From NCBI RefSeq assembly GCF_007747795.1, contig NZ_CP036275.1:6936001-7000000 (forward strand): a stretch of DNA of 64,000 nucleotides, in the 5' to 3' direction. Below, piece by piece: positions 18,101 through 26,692 of the stretch (position 1 is its first letter; every line of letters begins with the position of its first letter). The notes beneath the pieces were generated by a model. The model saw only the letters and a list, made by a program, of their open reading frames with translations, was not told where the DNA came from and ran no database searches. The stretch comes from Maioricimonas rarisocia. Its GTDB lineage: Bacteria > Planctomycetota > Planctomycetia > Planctomycetales > Planctomycetaceae. A program made the position numbers and the translations under genes.

Positions 18101-18551
18101 TCTGCTCGCCGTCAGCCCCCGGGTCAAAGACACCATCGAGATCTGGAACCTGGAGACTGGCGAGCAACTTCACGAGATCCCGCGGCAGCCGGACCCGGTT
18201 CATGCAATGCAGTTCGGCCCCGACGGCTCGACCCTGGCCTCGAGCAGTAATCGGCTGGTTCGCCTGTGGGACGTCGAAACGGGCCGCATCCGAAGTGAGT
18301 TTGTCGGGCACCAGGCCCCCGTCGCATCGCTCTGCTTCGACCAGTCGGGACGTTCGCTGATCAGCACCAGCGAAGCCCACACGATTCGGGTGTGGTCCAT
18401 CGAACTCAAGCAGGAAGTCCTGGCGCTCGGTTGGCGGTCCGACAGGCTCGACGGAAGTAGCGTCGTCTGTGTCTCTCCCGATGGAGAGAGACTGCTGCAG
18501 CTGCGGGATGGGAGCCTGCTCGAGTATCGCATCGGTTCGTCGAGCGATTGA
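15129..18551 (+). CDS. Membrane Ser/Thr protein kinase with C-terminal WD40 repeats
   Basis: An 1140-aa protein starting at GTG 15129 (GGAGGACGAGG upstream), inside the sigma gene's last codons. A Hanks-type kinase domain spans about residues 115-380: glycine loop ARGGMG, Lys145 in VAVK, HRDIKPSN with Asp238, DFG with Asp256, and GTPTYMAPE. All catalytic residues are present, so it should be active. One membrane helix follows (about 402-425, LLAAITTMLALLVCLLTASVV), then a coiled-coil-like stretch and, from about residue 520 to the end, a WD40 propeller region (repeated FSPDGxxLAS...VRLWD). This kinase-TM-WD40 layout is common in planctomycetes. Orientation puts the kinase in the cytoplasm and the propeller outside it. 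Signal and targets unknown. Confidence 0.92.
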   Translation: MTSTNDPRDELDTAWLNYLRRLDSGTSFEADELINDHPACGEELRDSIDDDLFARSLSLLSVPTLGSSGEGSGDTQRYFPDEERKLNDPSTEFIKPEALKLDIERRCGVGSVLDDYELIERIARGGMGIIYKARQRSLNRIVAVKVIGDAEFSDESAIDRFQSEAQAAARLKHRNIVAIHEIGEQKGVHYFSMDYVPGGSLANLLAEGPLAPAVAARYILKICDAIAYAHQHGIVHRDIKPSNVLIDAESQPLVSDFGLAREIGEMSELTRTGEILGTPTYMAPEQTMLSRTPPGPAADIYSIGALLYALLTGSSPFEAATPFDVLMQVRHMDPVRPGVRQPGIPTDLETICLKCLEKSPERRYRTVQDLSADIERHLDGHPILARRAGIVERTWRWCRRKPLLAAITTMLALLVCLLTASVVQYGVALQRFNSRLSEANDELAVNNTRLQALIQAESVARQRAQSSERRVRKLLYAADMRLASQAWEDQDILQLRELLHRNRPGPSRPDLRGIEWHLLHNLTTHEHNALWAHSGDVYWCQFSPDGKWLASVGMDGTLKLFEADSLEKTIVVDAGQGEVNHVEFSPDGTHCITAGDDGRLCFWSLPDGKFLKAIDAHPGRIAFQSAYSPDGTLLASCGQEKFVRLWNPETGEALGQLGPEVGPSAPRPARNLDAIAFSPDGRFIAAAGVYAVVWDVETRKRHFRKAVRSRVTSIDFSPDGRWLSVGSLDNRAYLIEIAAENRDIAESQHYDAVQAVAFDPTGRFAADADRAGNVRLWKMELLEQEQRDIRAPRNRPDLRPFSWPAHDGRVWSISFAPDGKTVATSGADGSVCVWPIEQLGGARILNPDGSPSNPANVQDFAFFADGSLAAVTPDHVYRQIDETSDFRQFSSARDGEVFRRIGTDQIGRWVAVGTEDGTILIQDAATGETVSSHRPDIAEGMRLLSLTPDGSRLIAVVDAILFDLTVPDLQPHPNAVPQYDCNAVSLSSDGRLLAVSPRVKDTIEIWNLETGEQLHEIPRQPDPVHAMQFGPDGSTLASSSNRLVRLWDVETGRIRSEFVGHQAPVASLCFDQSGRSLISTSEAHTIRVWSIELKQEVLALGWRSDRLDGSSVVCVSPDGERLLQLRDGSLLEYRIGSSSD

Positions 18552-18563
18552 CGCGGGCACCTC

Positions 18564-19661
18564 TCATTCCTTCGGAATCCGCAACCAGGACAGTGGGGTA
18601 CGTTGCCGAAACCGCTCTCCCGGCCAGCGGATCGTAATCCTTCGCTCGCTCACGTCGATCACTTCAACCTCGTGCCAGCGACCCTCGTAGTGGCCTAAAA
18701 GGGTCATGCCGGGACGGACTTCGGAGATATCGGTGATCTCCCGGCCCGGCCCCTCGCCCGGCCCGGGCAGTCGTGACGACGCGGCCGGGATCGCGTCGAC
18801 CAGAGGAATGATGGCGACGTCGTTCGATCTGTCGCCGTCGTACCGGATGCGGATCTGCTGCTCCTGAAAGACTTCGAGAACCTCGGCACGGACGTAGGTC
18901 CCGTTCCGCGGAACCATGACGGATACGCCCGGTCGAAACCGGCCGATCGATTCGACGGAAGTCAGCTTCCCAGGCGGCTCCGCCATGACCTCAACAGGAG
19001 CAGGCTGTACCGGATGGGTCGTACTGGCCGGCAGTCCCGGCACTGGCTCGGCGGCAGCAATGTTGGCGTTACCTTCGCGGTACTGCCGCCATGCGTTCAG
19101 AAGAACCGGGTGAGCCGCCCGCAACAGAGAATTCATCTCACGGCGATCCTGACTGAGCGTGCCGGTCAGCACCAGATATTCCTTGTCCTTCCGGCCACGC
19201 CGTTTGATCGGCATTTCGACCACTTCGATATCGACGCCGGTGAGGTTCGCATAGTCGAACTGTCGCGGCTCGTTCGCCCACCAGAACAGCGCGTCCCGAA
19301 AGACGACCCGATCGGGATGGACCGTGACGCTGGCCACGTAGGCGCTCGGCACGCCCAGCACAAGGATCAACAGCCCCGCGATGGTCAGCCCGACACCGAA
19401 GTACGTCCCGGTTGATCGCCGCGGCTTCGCTTTCGACTTGCCGGCTCCCTTCTTCGGAGCGGGTGCCTCCATCGACTCTTTCGTGATGCCGACGCCGAAC
19501 ACGACCATCGACACCCCGATCACGAAGATCGCCAGCAGCGATACCCAGGAGTGGCTGATGACGGTGGTGTCCCCAGTTCGAGACACCTGCGCGCAGCCGG
19601 GCGCGACGAGCACGGAGCCGAGCACAACCGAACCAGCGGCCAGGCGGCGGAGACGCCCCAT
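18564..19661 (-). CDS. Membrane-anchored protein of unknown function
   Basis: A 365-aa protein with an N-terminal signal ending near VAPGCAQ, a possible but imperfect lipobox. Two membrane helices follow (SLLAIFVIGVSMVVFGVGI and YFGVGLTIAGLLILVLGVPSAYV) around a basic loop (KKGAGKSKAKPRR). After a PH-like stretch (TVHPDRVVFRDALFWWANEP, LTGVDIEVVEM), the C-terminal half has two similar SH3-like modules (FRPGVSVMVPRNGTYVRAEVLEVF and VRPGMTLLGHYEGRWHEVEVID), each ending in an IR-rich strand. I do not recognise a named family. It converges with the kinase gene, 12 bp apart. ATG 19661 was chosen as it starts the signal sequence with GGAGG-like bases nearby. Confidence 0.7.
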   Translation of the reverse strand: MGRLRRLAAGSVVLGSVLVAPGCAQVSRTGDTTVISHSWVSLLAIFVIGVSMVVFGVGITKESMEAPAPKKGAGKSKAKPRRSTGTYFGVGLTIAGLLILVLGVPSAYVASVTVHPDRVVFRDALFWWANEPRQFDYANLTGVDIEVVEMPIKRRGRKDKEYLVLTGTLSQDRREMNSLLRAAHPVLLNAWRQYREGNANIAAAEPVPGLPASTTHPVQPAPVEVMAEPPGKLTSVESIGRFRPGVSVMVPRNGTYVRAEVLEVFQEQQIRIRYDGDRSNDVAIIPLVDAIPAASSRLPGPGEGPGREITDISEVRPGMTLLGHYEGRWHEVEVIDVSERRITIRWPGERFRQRTPLSWLRIPKE

Positions 19662-19793
19662 GGAGGATTCCTCGTCTGAAAGATGCCAGGAACGATAAGA
19701 GGAGAGCGCAGCACCGCTCAATCTACTCATGGACTCGAATTGCGAACACCCTCGGCGAGCCGGATGACTCCGACCCCGACCGGGCCGGGCCGG

Positions 19794-20915
19794 TCATGCC
19801 AGCACGTCGGCCAAGGTCTCCGCGGCCAGCGCCACTTCCTCATCGGTTGTCGAGACGCCCACGCTCAGCCGCAGCACGCCGTCCGGTGCCGTCCCGAGAG
19901 TCTGATGCGTCTGCGGCGCACACTGCAGTCCCCCGGAGGCAACCACACCACGATCGGCCAGACGACGCGCCAGCTCCGCCGGCGTGTGTCGCGAGCAGGT
20001 GAGCGCCACAGTCGGCAGGCGTCGTGACGGATCAGCCTGACCGAACAGCGTCGCACCGGCCTGCACCGCCACCTGGCGAAGACGCTCCGCCTGACGACGG
20101 GCCCGGTCGAGTCGATCCTGCTGTTCGTGCTGCCCCAGCCAGGTGACTGCGGCCGCCAGGGCAGCCAGTGCAATCCGATCGACCGAGCCGGTGTCGCAGT
20201 AGCCCGGCATCGTCGAGCAAACGGGTGGGCCGCCGTCTTTCGGAAGCTCGCAGGCAGCAGCCGGGCTGTTCATCGTGACGTGCGGTGACACGTACAGGCC
20301 GCCGATCCCCCACGGCCCCTGCAGTCCCTTGTGGCCGGTGAATGCAAACAGATCCGTTCCCGATGCGGGCACGTCGATGTCCCACCAGCCGGCGGTCTGG
20401 GCGGCATCGATCAGCACAAGGGCATCGTAGCGGTGAGCGAGCGTGACGATCTGTTCGACCGGCAGCAGATCTCCGGTGACGTTGCTGGCTGCCGTCATCG
20501 CCACCAGCCGCACGCCCCCCTGCTGCAATGCCTGTTCGAGCTGATCGAGGTCCAGCGGGCCCTCGTCGCTGCGGGGAACGGCCTCCACCCGCACGCCGAG
20601 GTCCTGCAGCTTCACCAGCGGACGACGTAGCGCATGGTGCTCGTAGCTGCTGGTCAGCACGCGGTCGCCCGGCTGCCAGGGAAGATCGGCCACCGCAACG
20701 GCCAGGGCCGAGGTTCCCCCCGGCGTGAGCAGCAACCGGGACGGGTCATCGATGTGGAAGAACTCAGCAATCGCCTGATGCGCCTGCTCGAACGGCTCGC
20801 CCCACTCGGCAGGACTGCGGGACATGGCCGCGGACATCGCCTCGCGAACCGGTTCGGGAAGCGGCCAGCTGGTGCCGGCCTGGTTGAGATACGCGGTCTG
20901 CATGGAGGAGTTCAT
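19794..20915 (-). CDS. Class V aminotransferase (cysteine-desulfurase-like)
   Basis: A 373-aa PLP enzyme of the aminotransferase class V/NifS fold. It begins with AYLNQAGTSWPLPEPVREAM, has the PLP-phosphate loop TPGGTSALAVAV and SYEHHAL (the stacking His), LIDAAQTAGWW with Asp170 and Gln173, and the PLP lysine at about Lys196 in AFTGHKGLQG. The C-terminal active-site loop around GLQCAPQTHQTLG contains Cys, as in SufS/NifS-type desulfurases, so cysteine desulfurase or a related lyase is likely. Planctomycete relatives are often annotated only as aminotransferase class V. It follows the HExxH gene on the same strand with a 35-bp gap, suggesting one operon. Confidence 0.88.
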   Translation of the reverse strand: MNSSMQTAYLNQAGTSWPLPEPVREAMSAAMSRSPAEWGEPFEQAHQAIAEFFHIDDPSRLLLTPGGTSALAVAVADLPWQPGDRVLTSSYEHHALRRPLVKLQDLGVRVEAVPRSDEGPLDLDQLEQALQQGGVRLVAMTAASNVTGDLLPVEQIVTLAHRYDALVLIDAAQTAGWWDIDVPASGTDLFAFTGHKGLQGPWGIGGLYVSPHVTMNSPAAACELPKDGGPPVCSTMPGYCDTGSVDRIALAALAAAVTWLGQHEQQDRLDRARRQAERLRQVAVQAGATLFGQADPSRRLPTVALTCSRHTPAELARRLADRGVVASGGLQCAPQTHQTLGTAPDGVLRLSVGVSTTDEEVALAAETLADVLA

Positions 20916-20950
20916 CGGGAGACAGCGGCATTTGACGCGTCTGGTGACGA

Positions 20951-21373
20951 TCAGACGCCGCGGTCCGCCTCGTAGGCTTCGACTTCAAAGGGATTGTCGC
21001 GGTACGGCCGGCGGCCCATGATCCAGAGAACCAGCGAGCAGAGCAGGTAGGTCGGCCCGAAGAGCGGTCCCCAACGTTCGTACTGACGCACGTGCACCAG
21101 TTCGTGCCGATGCGAGATGTCCAGCGACGCGTCGGTCTGCCCCAGCACGACGTGACCGAAGGTGATCGCCAGCGCGAACTGTCCGCCCGGCAGTCGCTGC
21201 ACAAACCATTTCGTGCCGCCGTCGTAGAACTGTATCACGCCGTCGCGCATGCGAACACGTCCGCCGCTGCACAGTCCGACCCCGCCGATACACAGCCCCA
21301 GCAGCGTGTAGGGGGAAGCCCAGAGGATGCCGGCGGTGCGTCGCAGGGCGTGAATCAACCGGGGCTCTCCCAT
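20951..21373 (-). CDS. Small membrane protein with HExxH zinc-peptidase-like motif
   Basis: A 140-aa protein. A hydrophobic N-terminal part (ILWASPYTLLGLCIGGVGLCSG) is followed by HRHELVHVRQYERWGPLFGP, containing HExxH, then a second hydrophobic helix (TYLLCSLVLWIMG) and NPFEVEAYEAD, a plausible third metal ligand Glu. The pattern HELVHVRQYERWGP recurs in small bacterial proteins of unknown function and looks like a minimal gluzincin. It overlaps the end of the deacetylase gene by 19 bp, so the two are probably coupled, and the aminotransferase gene follows 35 bp on. Catalysis is unproven. Confidence 0.7.
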   Translation of the reverse strand: MGEPRLIHALRRTAGILWASPYTLLGLCIGGVGLCSGGRVRMRDGVIQFYDGGTKWFVQRLPGGQFALAITFGHVVLGQTDASLDISHRHELVHVRQYERWGPLFGPTYLLCSLVLWIMGRRPYRDNPFEVEAYEADRGV

Positions 21374-22332
21374 CGCTGCAGCAGGTGTGTGACCGAGTCG
21401 GCAATGAGCCGGTAGCTTTCGGACGTGTAGCCGCCACTGGTGACCATGACGGTCGGAATCTCCCGCTCTCTCAACTGTTCGATGACGAACCGGTCCCGCT
21501 CGAGGATCGCTTCTGCAGTCAGGTCCAGTCCGCCGAGGGGATCGCCGGCCCGCGGATCGGTTCCTGCATTGTAGAACGCCAACCGGACGGGGTGTGACTG
21601 TCCGATCGAATCGAGGAAGCCGGGCAGCGACTCGCGGAGTCGCCCGAGGTACTCCTCGTCGCCGGTCCCCGGCTGCAAAGGCAGGCTGCAGTCGATTCGC
21701 TCGCGGGCGGCACGGTCGAAGAGCGGATAGACAGCCCCATTGAACATGTCGAACAGAAAGACGTTCCGGTCTTCCCGAAACGCGTGGCAGACGCCGTTGC
21801 CCTGATGGGCGTCGAGATCGATGTGGGCGATGCGGGCGTTGGCCGGCAACGTCCCCTGGCGCTGCAGCCAGCGGACGGCAATGGCCACATCGGCATAGAT
21901 GCAGAAGCCTTCGCCCGAAGTCGGCTTCGCATGGTGAAAGCCGCCTCCCAGGTTGATCGCCAGCCCGCTTTCGAGTGCCGCCGCGGCGGCCAGGCAGGTA
22001 CCGCGGGTGGCCCACCGCATGGGCCTGAGGACGAACCAGTCGAGGGCGGGGCCGGGCACTCGCCCGAGCGGGGGAAGTTCGAGGGCGGCGGCGACGAAGC
22101 GGGGATCGCGCAGCCGGCGGAGATAATCGGGGGAGTGGACGAGGGTCAGTTCGTCGGGTCGGGCCGGGCGGTCGGTGGCGATGGTGCAGCGTCGGAGAGT
22201 GCGTCCGGCCAGTCGTCTGAGGCGCCGGTAGGCCCTGCGGTACTTGCAGGAGTCGAAGGGATGCAGCCGTTCGATGCCCAGGCAGCTGATGTTGTACTGC
22301 CGGGCGTAGATGATGCGGGGGTGGGTGGGCAT
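21355..22332 (-). CDS. Histone-deacetylase-family zinc hydrolase (HDAC11/AcuC-like)
   Basis: A 325-aa protein with the whole histone deacetylase superfamily motif set: LVHSPDYLRRL, NLGGGFHHAKPTSGEGFCIYAD with the paired His, IAHIDLDAHQGNG with the metal-binding Asp and His, FYNAGTDPRAGDPLGGLDLT and VTSGGYT. The class IV (HDAC11) style GTDPxxxDPLG is clear. Bacterial members deacetylate small acetylated metabolites or lysines, or act on acylpolyamines. It leads a compact minus-strand group (deacetylase, HExxH protein, class V aminotransferase). The substrate cannot be decided. The start ATG 22332 is the first in the frame and gives the family's normal N-terminus (IIYARQYNISCLG). Confidence 0.9.
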   Translation of the reverse strand: MPTHPRIIYARQYNISCLGIERLHPFDSCKYRRAYRRLRRLAGRTLRRCTIATDRPARPDELTLVHSPDYLRRLRDPRFVAAALELPPLGRVPGPALDWFVLRPMRWATRGTCLAAAAALESGLAINLGGGFHHAKPTSGEGFCIYADVAIAVRWLQRQGTLPANARIAHIDLDAHQGNGVCHAFREDRNVFLFDMFNGAVYPLFDRAARERIDCSLPLQPGTGDEEYLGRLRESLPGFLDSIGQSHPVRLAFYNAGTDPRAGDPLGGLDLTAEAILERDRFVIEQLREREIPTVMVTSGGYTSESYRLIADSVTHLLQRWESPG

Positions 22333-22650
22333 AGGTTGAAACTGACCTCGGTCTCCCGACGTGTCCGCTGACGCTATCCGCCGTCGTGAACTGGATCGTG
22401 TCCGATGATAGCGAGATTTCGGGTCAGGCTGCCGAGAACGGAAGATAAGAACGAAACGTCAACTGAGTCGAGTTGACGCCTACCGAACCTGCAGGTCAGA
22501 CTCTGACGCATGCGCCGACGCACGTTCCGATCAAACGGTAACGGAGGCGTCGCCGTGAAGCGATCCCACGAGCGGGCCCATCAAGCATTGTAGCCGCCGC
22601 ACAAAACGTGCACGCCTCCGCCTTGCGCACTTAGAATACGAACGACCAAC
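22333..22650. other. Divergent promoter region with an inverted repeat
   Basis: 318 bp between the deacetylase (minus) and the helicase (plus). It contains a perfect 8-bp inverted repeat CGTCAACT-N6-AGTTGACG at 22458-22479, a candidate operator or hairpin. The region is near the left edge of the probable helicase insertion. No gene is supported. Confidence 0.45.
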
Positions 22651-25600
22651 ATGACCTCTCGGGCCAACGCACTCGTCCCCGGACTCTACGACCAGCTTGT
22701 AACCGACGCGCTGCAAGTACAACTCGACCGACTTCCCGCTGACTATGTCCACGAGATCAAGCGACTTGATGCTGAGGAGTCGCACAGCAGTCTTGCGGAC
22801 TTTCTCCGGCACTACCTCGAGGAGAAGCTACGCGTTTGCCGCGGCCCCCAGGGAGTCGAGACGCAGCGTCGAATTGTCGAGCGAGTGATTGACGTCATTG
22901 AGACGGAAATCGGTGGTACTCCCGAAGCGGCCAACGGGCTTCCGGAACCGCTCGCCACGTTGAAGTCGGTTTCTTACGTTACCGAGTCGAGATTCAGCAA
23001 GCGCCCCGACACACCGCTCAGTCGCTCTGCGCTTCTCACAGGAACTCGAGTCGATCCCAGTTTGGCCAGTCAACTTGGCCACGAGATCTCCTCGTGCGAC
23101 CGAGTCGACATCCTCTGCTCATTCATCAAGTGGAGCGGGCTGCGACTTCTGATCGACGAGTTGCGCTCGCTCGCCAGCAAATCTGCTCCAGGGCGACCGC
23201 GCATCCGGGTAATCACGACAAGCTACATGGGTGCCACTGACGTCCGGGCAATTGATGCTCTCAGCGAGCTTCCTAACACGGAGATTCGCGTCAGCTATGA
23301 CACAAAGCGCACCCGACTGCATGCCAAAGCCTACATTTTCCACCGTGAGACGGGCTTCGGCAGCGCATACGTCGGCTCGGCAAACATGTCGCGGTCGGCG
23401 CTTTCGGAGGGTCTCGAATGGACAACGAAGGTTAGTCAGCACGAGCTACCACACCTGTGGGAAAAAATCACAGGCACCTTCGAAACGTACTGGGCAGACG
23501 ACGAATTCGAAGAATACTCGTCCGCTTCACATACGATGCTCGCGCGAGCATTGCAACAAGAACGCACCAAAGGCACCGATACTGCGGCTTCTGTCCAGTT
23601 CGACATTCACCCCTACCCATTCCAGCAAGAGATCCTCGATACACTCGCAGCAGAACGCGACCTTCACGGCAAGGATCGACACTTGGTCGTTGCAGCTACC
23701 GGCACCGGCAAGACTGTGATTGCTGCATTCGACTATCTTCGCGTATGCCGCAGTACCGGTTCGAAGCCCTCGTTGCTGTTCATCGCACACCGCGAGGAGA
23801 TTCTTCAACAAGCGCAAGAGACATTCCGCACCATCTTGCGGGATCAGAATTTCGGAGATCTCTGCGTCGGTCAGCACGCTCCTCAGCAGCGGCAGCATCT
23901 CTTCTGCTCGATCCAGTCGTACAACTCTCGTGGACTCTGGCAGCTGCCCCGAGACCACTTCGCACACGTCGTTGTCGACGAATTCCACCATGCAGCTGCG
24001 CAGAGCTACGAACGACTGCTCTCACACGTATCGCCGCGCATCCTCGTGGGACTCACAGCCACCCCAGAAAGGACCGACGGGCTTGACGTCCTTAAATGGT
24101 TCGGTGGAGCGACCAGCGCCGAAATTCGCCTCCCCGATGCAATCAATCGTCGTCTACTCTGCCCATTTCAGTACTTTGGTGTCGCAGACTCTGTCGACCT
24201 CAGCGAAGTCAAATGGCAACGCGGCGCATACATGACGAGCGATCTTGATCGCGTCCTGACGGGAAACGATGTACGTGCGAGGCTCGTGGTGGACAAAGTT
24301 AGGGAGATTGTCCTCGACCCGCTGCAAGCGCGCGGGCTCGGGTTCTGCGTCAGCGTCGCGCACGCCCAATTTATGGCCGAGCACTTCACGCGCAACAGGA
24401 TTCCATCAGTCGCACTGTCCGGGGATACTGACAAGGAAGAACGGTTTTCTGCTCAGCAGAAGCTCCGCTCGCGAGAGATCAACTTCATCTTCACGGTCGA
24501 CCTGTACAATGAGGGGGTCGATCTGCCCGAAGTCGACACGATCCTGTTTCTGCGACCGACAGAAAGCCTGACGGTCTACCTTCAACAGTTCGGACGAGGG
24601 CTACGACTTCACGAGGAAAAGGACTACCTGACAGTTCTCGATTTCATTGGCGAACACCGACGAGAGTTTCGGTTCGCCCCTCGGTTACGGGCACTTTGCA
24701 CCGATTCATCTGCCGCTTTGGAGACTGAAATCGAGCACGGAATGCCGCACTTGCCGAGCGGCTGCTTCGTAAAGTTGGAACGAGTCGCAAAGCAGCGGGT
24801 GCTGAAGAACATTCGCGACGCCCTCAAGGTGGGACGCAGTTCGATTACGCGACCTCTTCGGGAGCTCGAGGCCGAACTCGGGCGAACGCCACGGATTGAC
24901 GACTGTCTCGCTCGACTAGAGCTAACGCTAGACCAACTTCTGCGCCGCGGAATGTGGTCGCGTCTTCTTGCAAAGGCTGGTCTGTCGCCCGAACCGGACA
25001 TTCCCGATGAAGAACTGCTCGCACGCGGATGGCAACGACTGAGCCACATCAATGACCCGCGCCAGCTTCAACATCTTCTCGAATACCTGCAGAATCTGAA
25101 CGGCGGACTGCCAACCGCAGCAGAAGAGCGTTGTCTTGTGGAAATGCTACACGTGACGCTTTGGGGAAAGGAAGGCCTGCAGTGGACTCTCGGAGACGCC
25201 CACCGAAGACTCCAGAACAACCCTGGGGCGATCGGCGATCTCCGGGAGTTGTTTCGCTATCTGCGAGAACAAACCCGAGTGCGTTCAGCTGGGCAACTCC
25301 CCACGCTCAGCGGCCCGTTGACGATTCACGCATCTTATACTCGCGACGAGGCGCTGGTTGCCCTCGGCCATTGGTCCATGAGCAATCGTCCGGCATTCCG
25401 TGAAGGGACGATCCACCTCGATGAGCGCAACGTACACGCGATGTTCGTAACGTTGCTCAAGACCGAGGAACAATACTCGCCAACAACGATGTACGAGGAC
25501 TACTTGATTTCGCCGCAGCAATTCCATTGGCAGACACAGTCGCGAACGTCGGCCACTTCGCCGCTTGCGCAAAGGTACTTCAATCACAAGCCCGAAGGCA

Positions 25601-25788
25601 CGACACCGCTGCTCTTTGTCCGAGAACGCAAACGACTTCCCTCCGGGCGAACCAGCCCCTACGTTTTCCTCGGTCCGTGCGAATACGTCTCGCACGAAGG
25701 AAGTACACCAGTCAACATTATTTGGAAGCTGGAGCACGAAGTGCCGGCACGGCTCGTCCGAGTCTTCGCGACACAACGGGCTTCGTGA
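22651..25788 (+). CDS. PLD nuclease-SF2 helicase-DUF3427 protein (putative defence/repair)
   Basis: A 1045-aa multi-domain protein. It has a phospholipase-D-like nuclease module with a single HxK motif (His224, Lys226 in RLHAKAYIF, then GSANMSRSAL), and a superfamily 2 helicase core with Walker A AATGTGKT (348-355), DEFHH at 443-447, GLTATPER near 468 and QFGRGLRL motif VI. The long C-terminal region matches the DUF3427 arrangement, with a final YEDYLISPQQFHWQTQSRTS-type segment. Proteins of this design occur in DNA repair and phage-defence islands. It stands alone, with the deacetylase divergent upstream and only 4 bp to the MscS stop. Its codon use looks less GC-rich than its neighbours, suggesting transfer. 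Confidence 0.88.
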   Translation: MTSRANALVPGLYDQLVTDALQVQLDRLPADYVHEIKRLDAEESHSSLADFLRHYLEEKLRVCRGPQGVETQRRIVERVIDVIETEIGGTPEAANGLPEPLATLKSVSYVTESRFSKRPDTPLSRSALLTGTRVDPSLASQLGHEISSCDRVDILCSFIKWSGLRLLIDELRSLASKSAPGRPRIRVITTSYMGATDVRAIDALSELPNTEIRVSYDTKRTRLHAKAYIFHRETGFGSAYVGSANMSRSALSEGLEWTTKVSQHELPHLWEKITGTFETYWADDEFEEYSSASHTMLARALQQERTKGTDTAASVQFDIHPYPFQQEILDTLAAERDLHGKDRHLVVAATGTGKTVIAAFDYLRVCRSTGSKPSLLFIAHREEILQQAQETFRTILRDQNFGDLCVGQHAPQQRQHLFCSIQSYNSRGLWQLPRDHFAHVVVDEFHHAAAQSYERLLSHVSPRILVGLTATPERTDGLDVLKWFGGATSAEIRLPDAINRRLLCPFQYFGVADSVDLSEVKWQRGAYMTSDLDRVLTGNDVRARLVVDKVREIVLDPLQARGLGFCVSVAHAQFMAEHFTRNRIPSVALSGDTDKEERFSAQQKLRSREINFIFTVDLYNEGVDLPEVDTILFLRPTESLTVYLQQFGRGLRLHEEKDYLTVLDFIGEHRREFRFAPRLRALCTDSSAALETEIEHGMPHLPSGCFVKLERVAKQRVLKNIRDALKVGRSSITRPLRELEAELGRTPRIDDCLARLELTLDQLLRRGMWSRLLAKAGLSPEPDIPDEELLARGWQRLSHINDPRQLQHLLEYLQNLNGGLPTAAEERCLVEMLHVTLWGKEGLQWTLGDAHRRLQNNPGAIGDLRELFRYLREQTRVRSAGQLPTLSGPLTIHASYTRDEALVALGHWSMSNRPAFREGTIHLDERNVHAMFVTLLKTEEQYSPTTMYEDYLISPQQFHWQTQSRTSATSPLAQRYFNHKPEGTTPLLFVRERKRLPSGRTSPYVFLGPCEYVSHEGSTPVNIIWKLEHEVPARLVRVFATQRAS

Positions 25789-25792
25789 CACC

Positions 25793-26692
25793 TCACCTCT
25801 CCCTTGCGGCGACCGCGCCCAGTGGCGATTCGCCGGTCACCGCGTGGTGGTGGCAGTGTGTCTCGATCCCCTTCCGCCTCAGGGTTCCGATCAGCTCGGT
25901 CCGGACGTCGTTCGCCAGCGACCAGCCGTCCGAAGGACTGTCCGCCCACGCCGCCACCCAGCAGCGAATCCCCTCCTTCCCCATCTCCATCACCCAGAAA
26001 CGGGGCTCCTCGTAGTCGACGTAGTGGTCGCTGCGGGCCGCCGCCTCGATCGCCGTGGTCCGCACGACGTCCAGGTCGGCAGCAAACGACACCCAGAACT
26101 CCACGTGCACCCACAGATACTCGTCAAACAGCGAGTAGTTGACGAACGTCGAATCGAGCATCTTCGAGTTGGGGACCACGTACCGCCGCCAGTCCCACAC
26201 CTTGATCGCCGTGTGCGTGACCGTGATATCTTCGACGGTGCCGTAATGCCCCTCGACGAGTACGGTGTCGCCGATGTTGATCAGCTTCGAGAGGGAGATG
26301 ACCAGCCCGCAGATGGCGTTTTCGATCGTGGGACGGGCCGCGATGCCGCCGATCACCGTCAGAGCGGCGACCACAACCGAGATCATCGTGCCGGGAACAC
26401 TGGGCAGAAACGGCGTGCCGATGGCGACGATGATCATCAGACAGACCGAGGGGATGAGCAGTCGCCGCACGACGGTCGTCTGCTTTTCGATACTTTCGAT
26501 GCCCCGGTCGACGACCTGCTGGGCGGCATCGTCGACGGGGGAATCGGTATCGACGGGGACGAGCGCTTCGCGCTTCTGCAGCCGCACCAGCCGTCGCTCC
26601 TGCACGATGCCGAGCATCCGCAGCAGGTAGATGATGGCGGCGGTGCCGGCCACTCCAACCAGGATCATGTAGACGATCAGCAGCGGGGTCAC
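25793..26692 (-). CDS. MscS-family mechanosensitive channel protein
   Basis: A 299-aa protein from GTG 26692 (AAAGG upstream), a more likely start than ATG 27004, whose extra 104 codons are unlike any MscS and overlap the opposite gene. Helices: LLIVYMILVGVAGTAAIIYLL, LLIPSVCLMIIVAIGTPF and GTMISVVVAALTVIGGIAA, then the pore/beta domain NAICGLVISLSKLINIGDTVLVEGHYGTVEDITVTHTAIKV and YVVPNSKMLDSTFVNYS. This is the MscS middle and upper domain signature. It would release solutes on hypo-osmotic shock. It converges with the helicase gene, 4 bp apart. Confidence 0.85.
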   Translation of the reverse strand: MTPLLIVYMILVGVAGTAAIIYLLRMLGIVQERRLVRLQKREALVPVDTDSPVDDAAQQVVDRGIESIEKQTTVVRRLLIPSVCLMIIVAIGTPFLPSVPGTMISVVVAALTVIGGIAARPTIENAICGLVISLSKLINIGDTVLVEGHYGTVEDITVTHTAIKVWDWRRYVVPNSKMLDSTFVNYSLFDEYLWVHVEFWVSFAADLDVVRTTAIEAAARSDHYVDYEEPRFWVMEMGKEGIRCWVAAWADSPSDGWSLANDVRTELIGTLRRKGIETHCHHHAVTGESPLGAVAARER

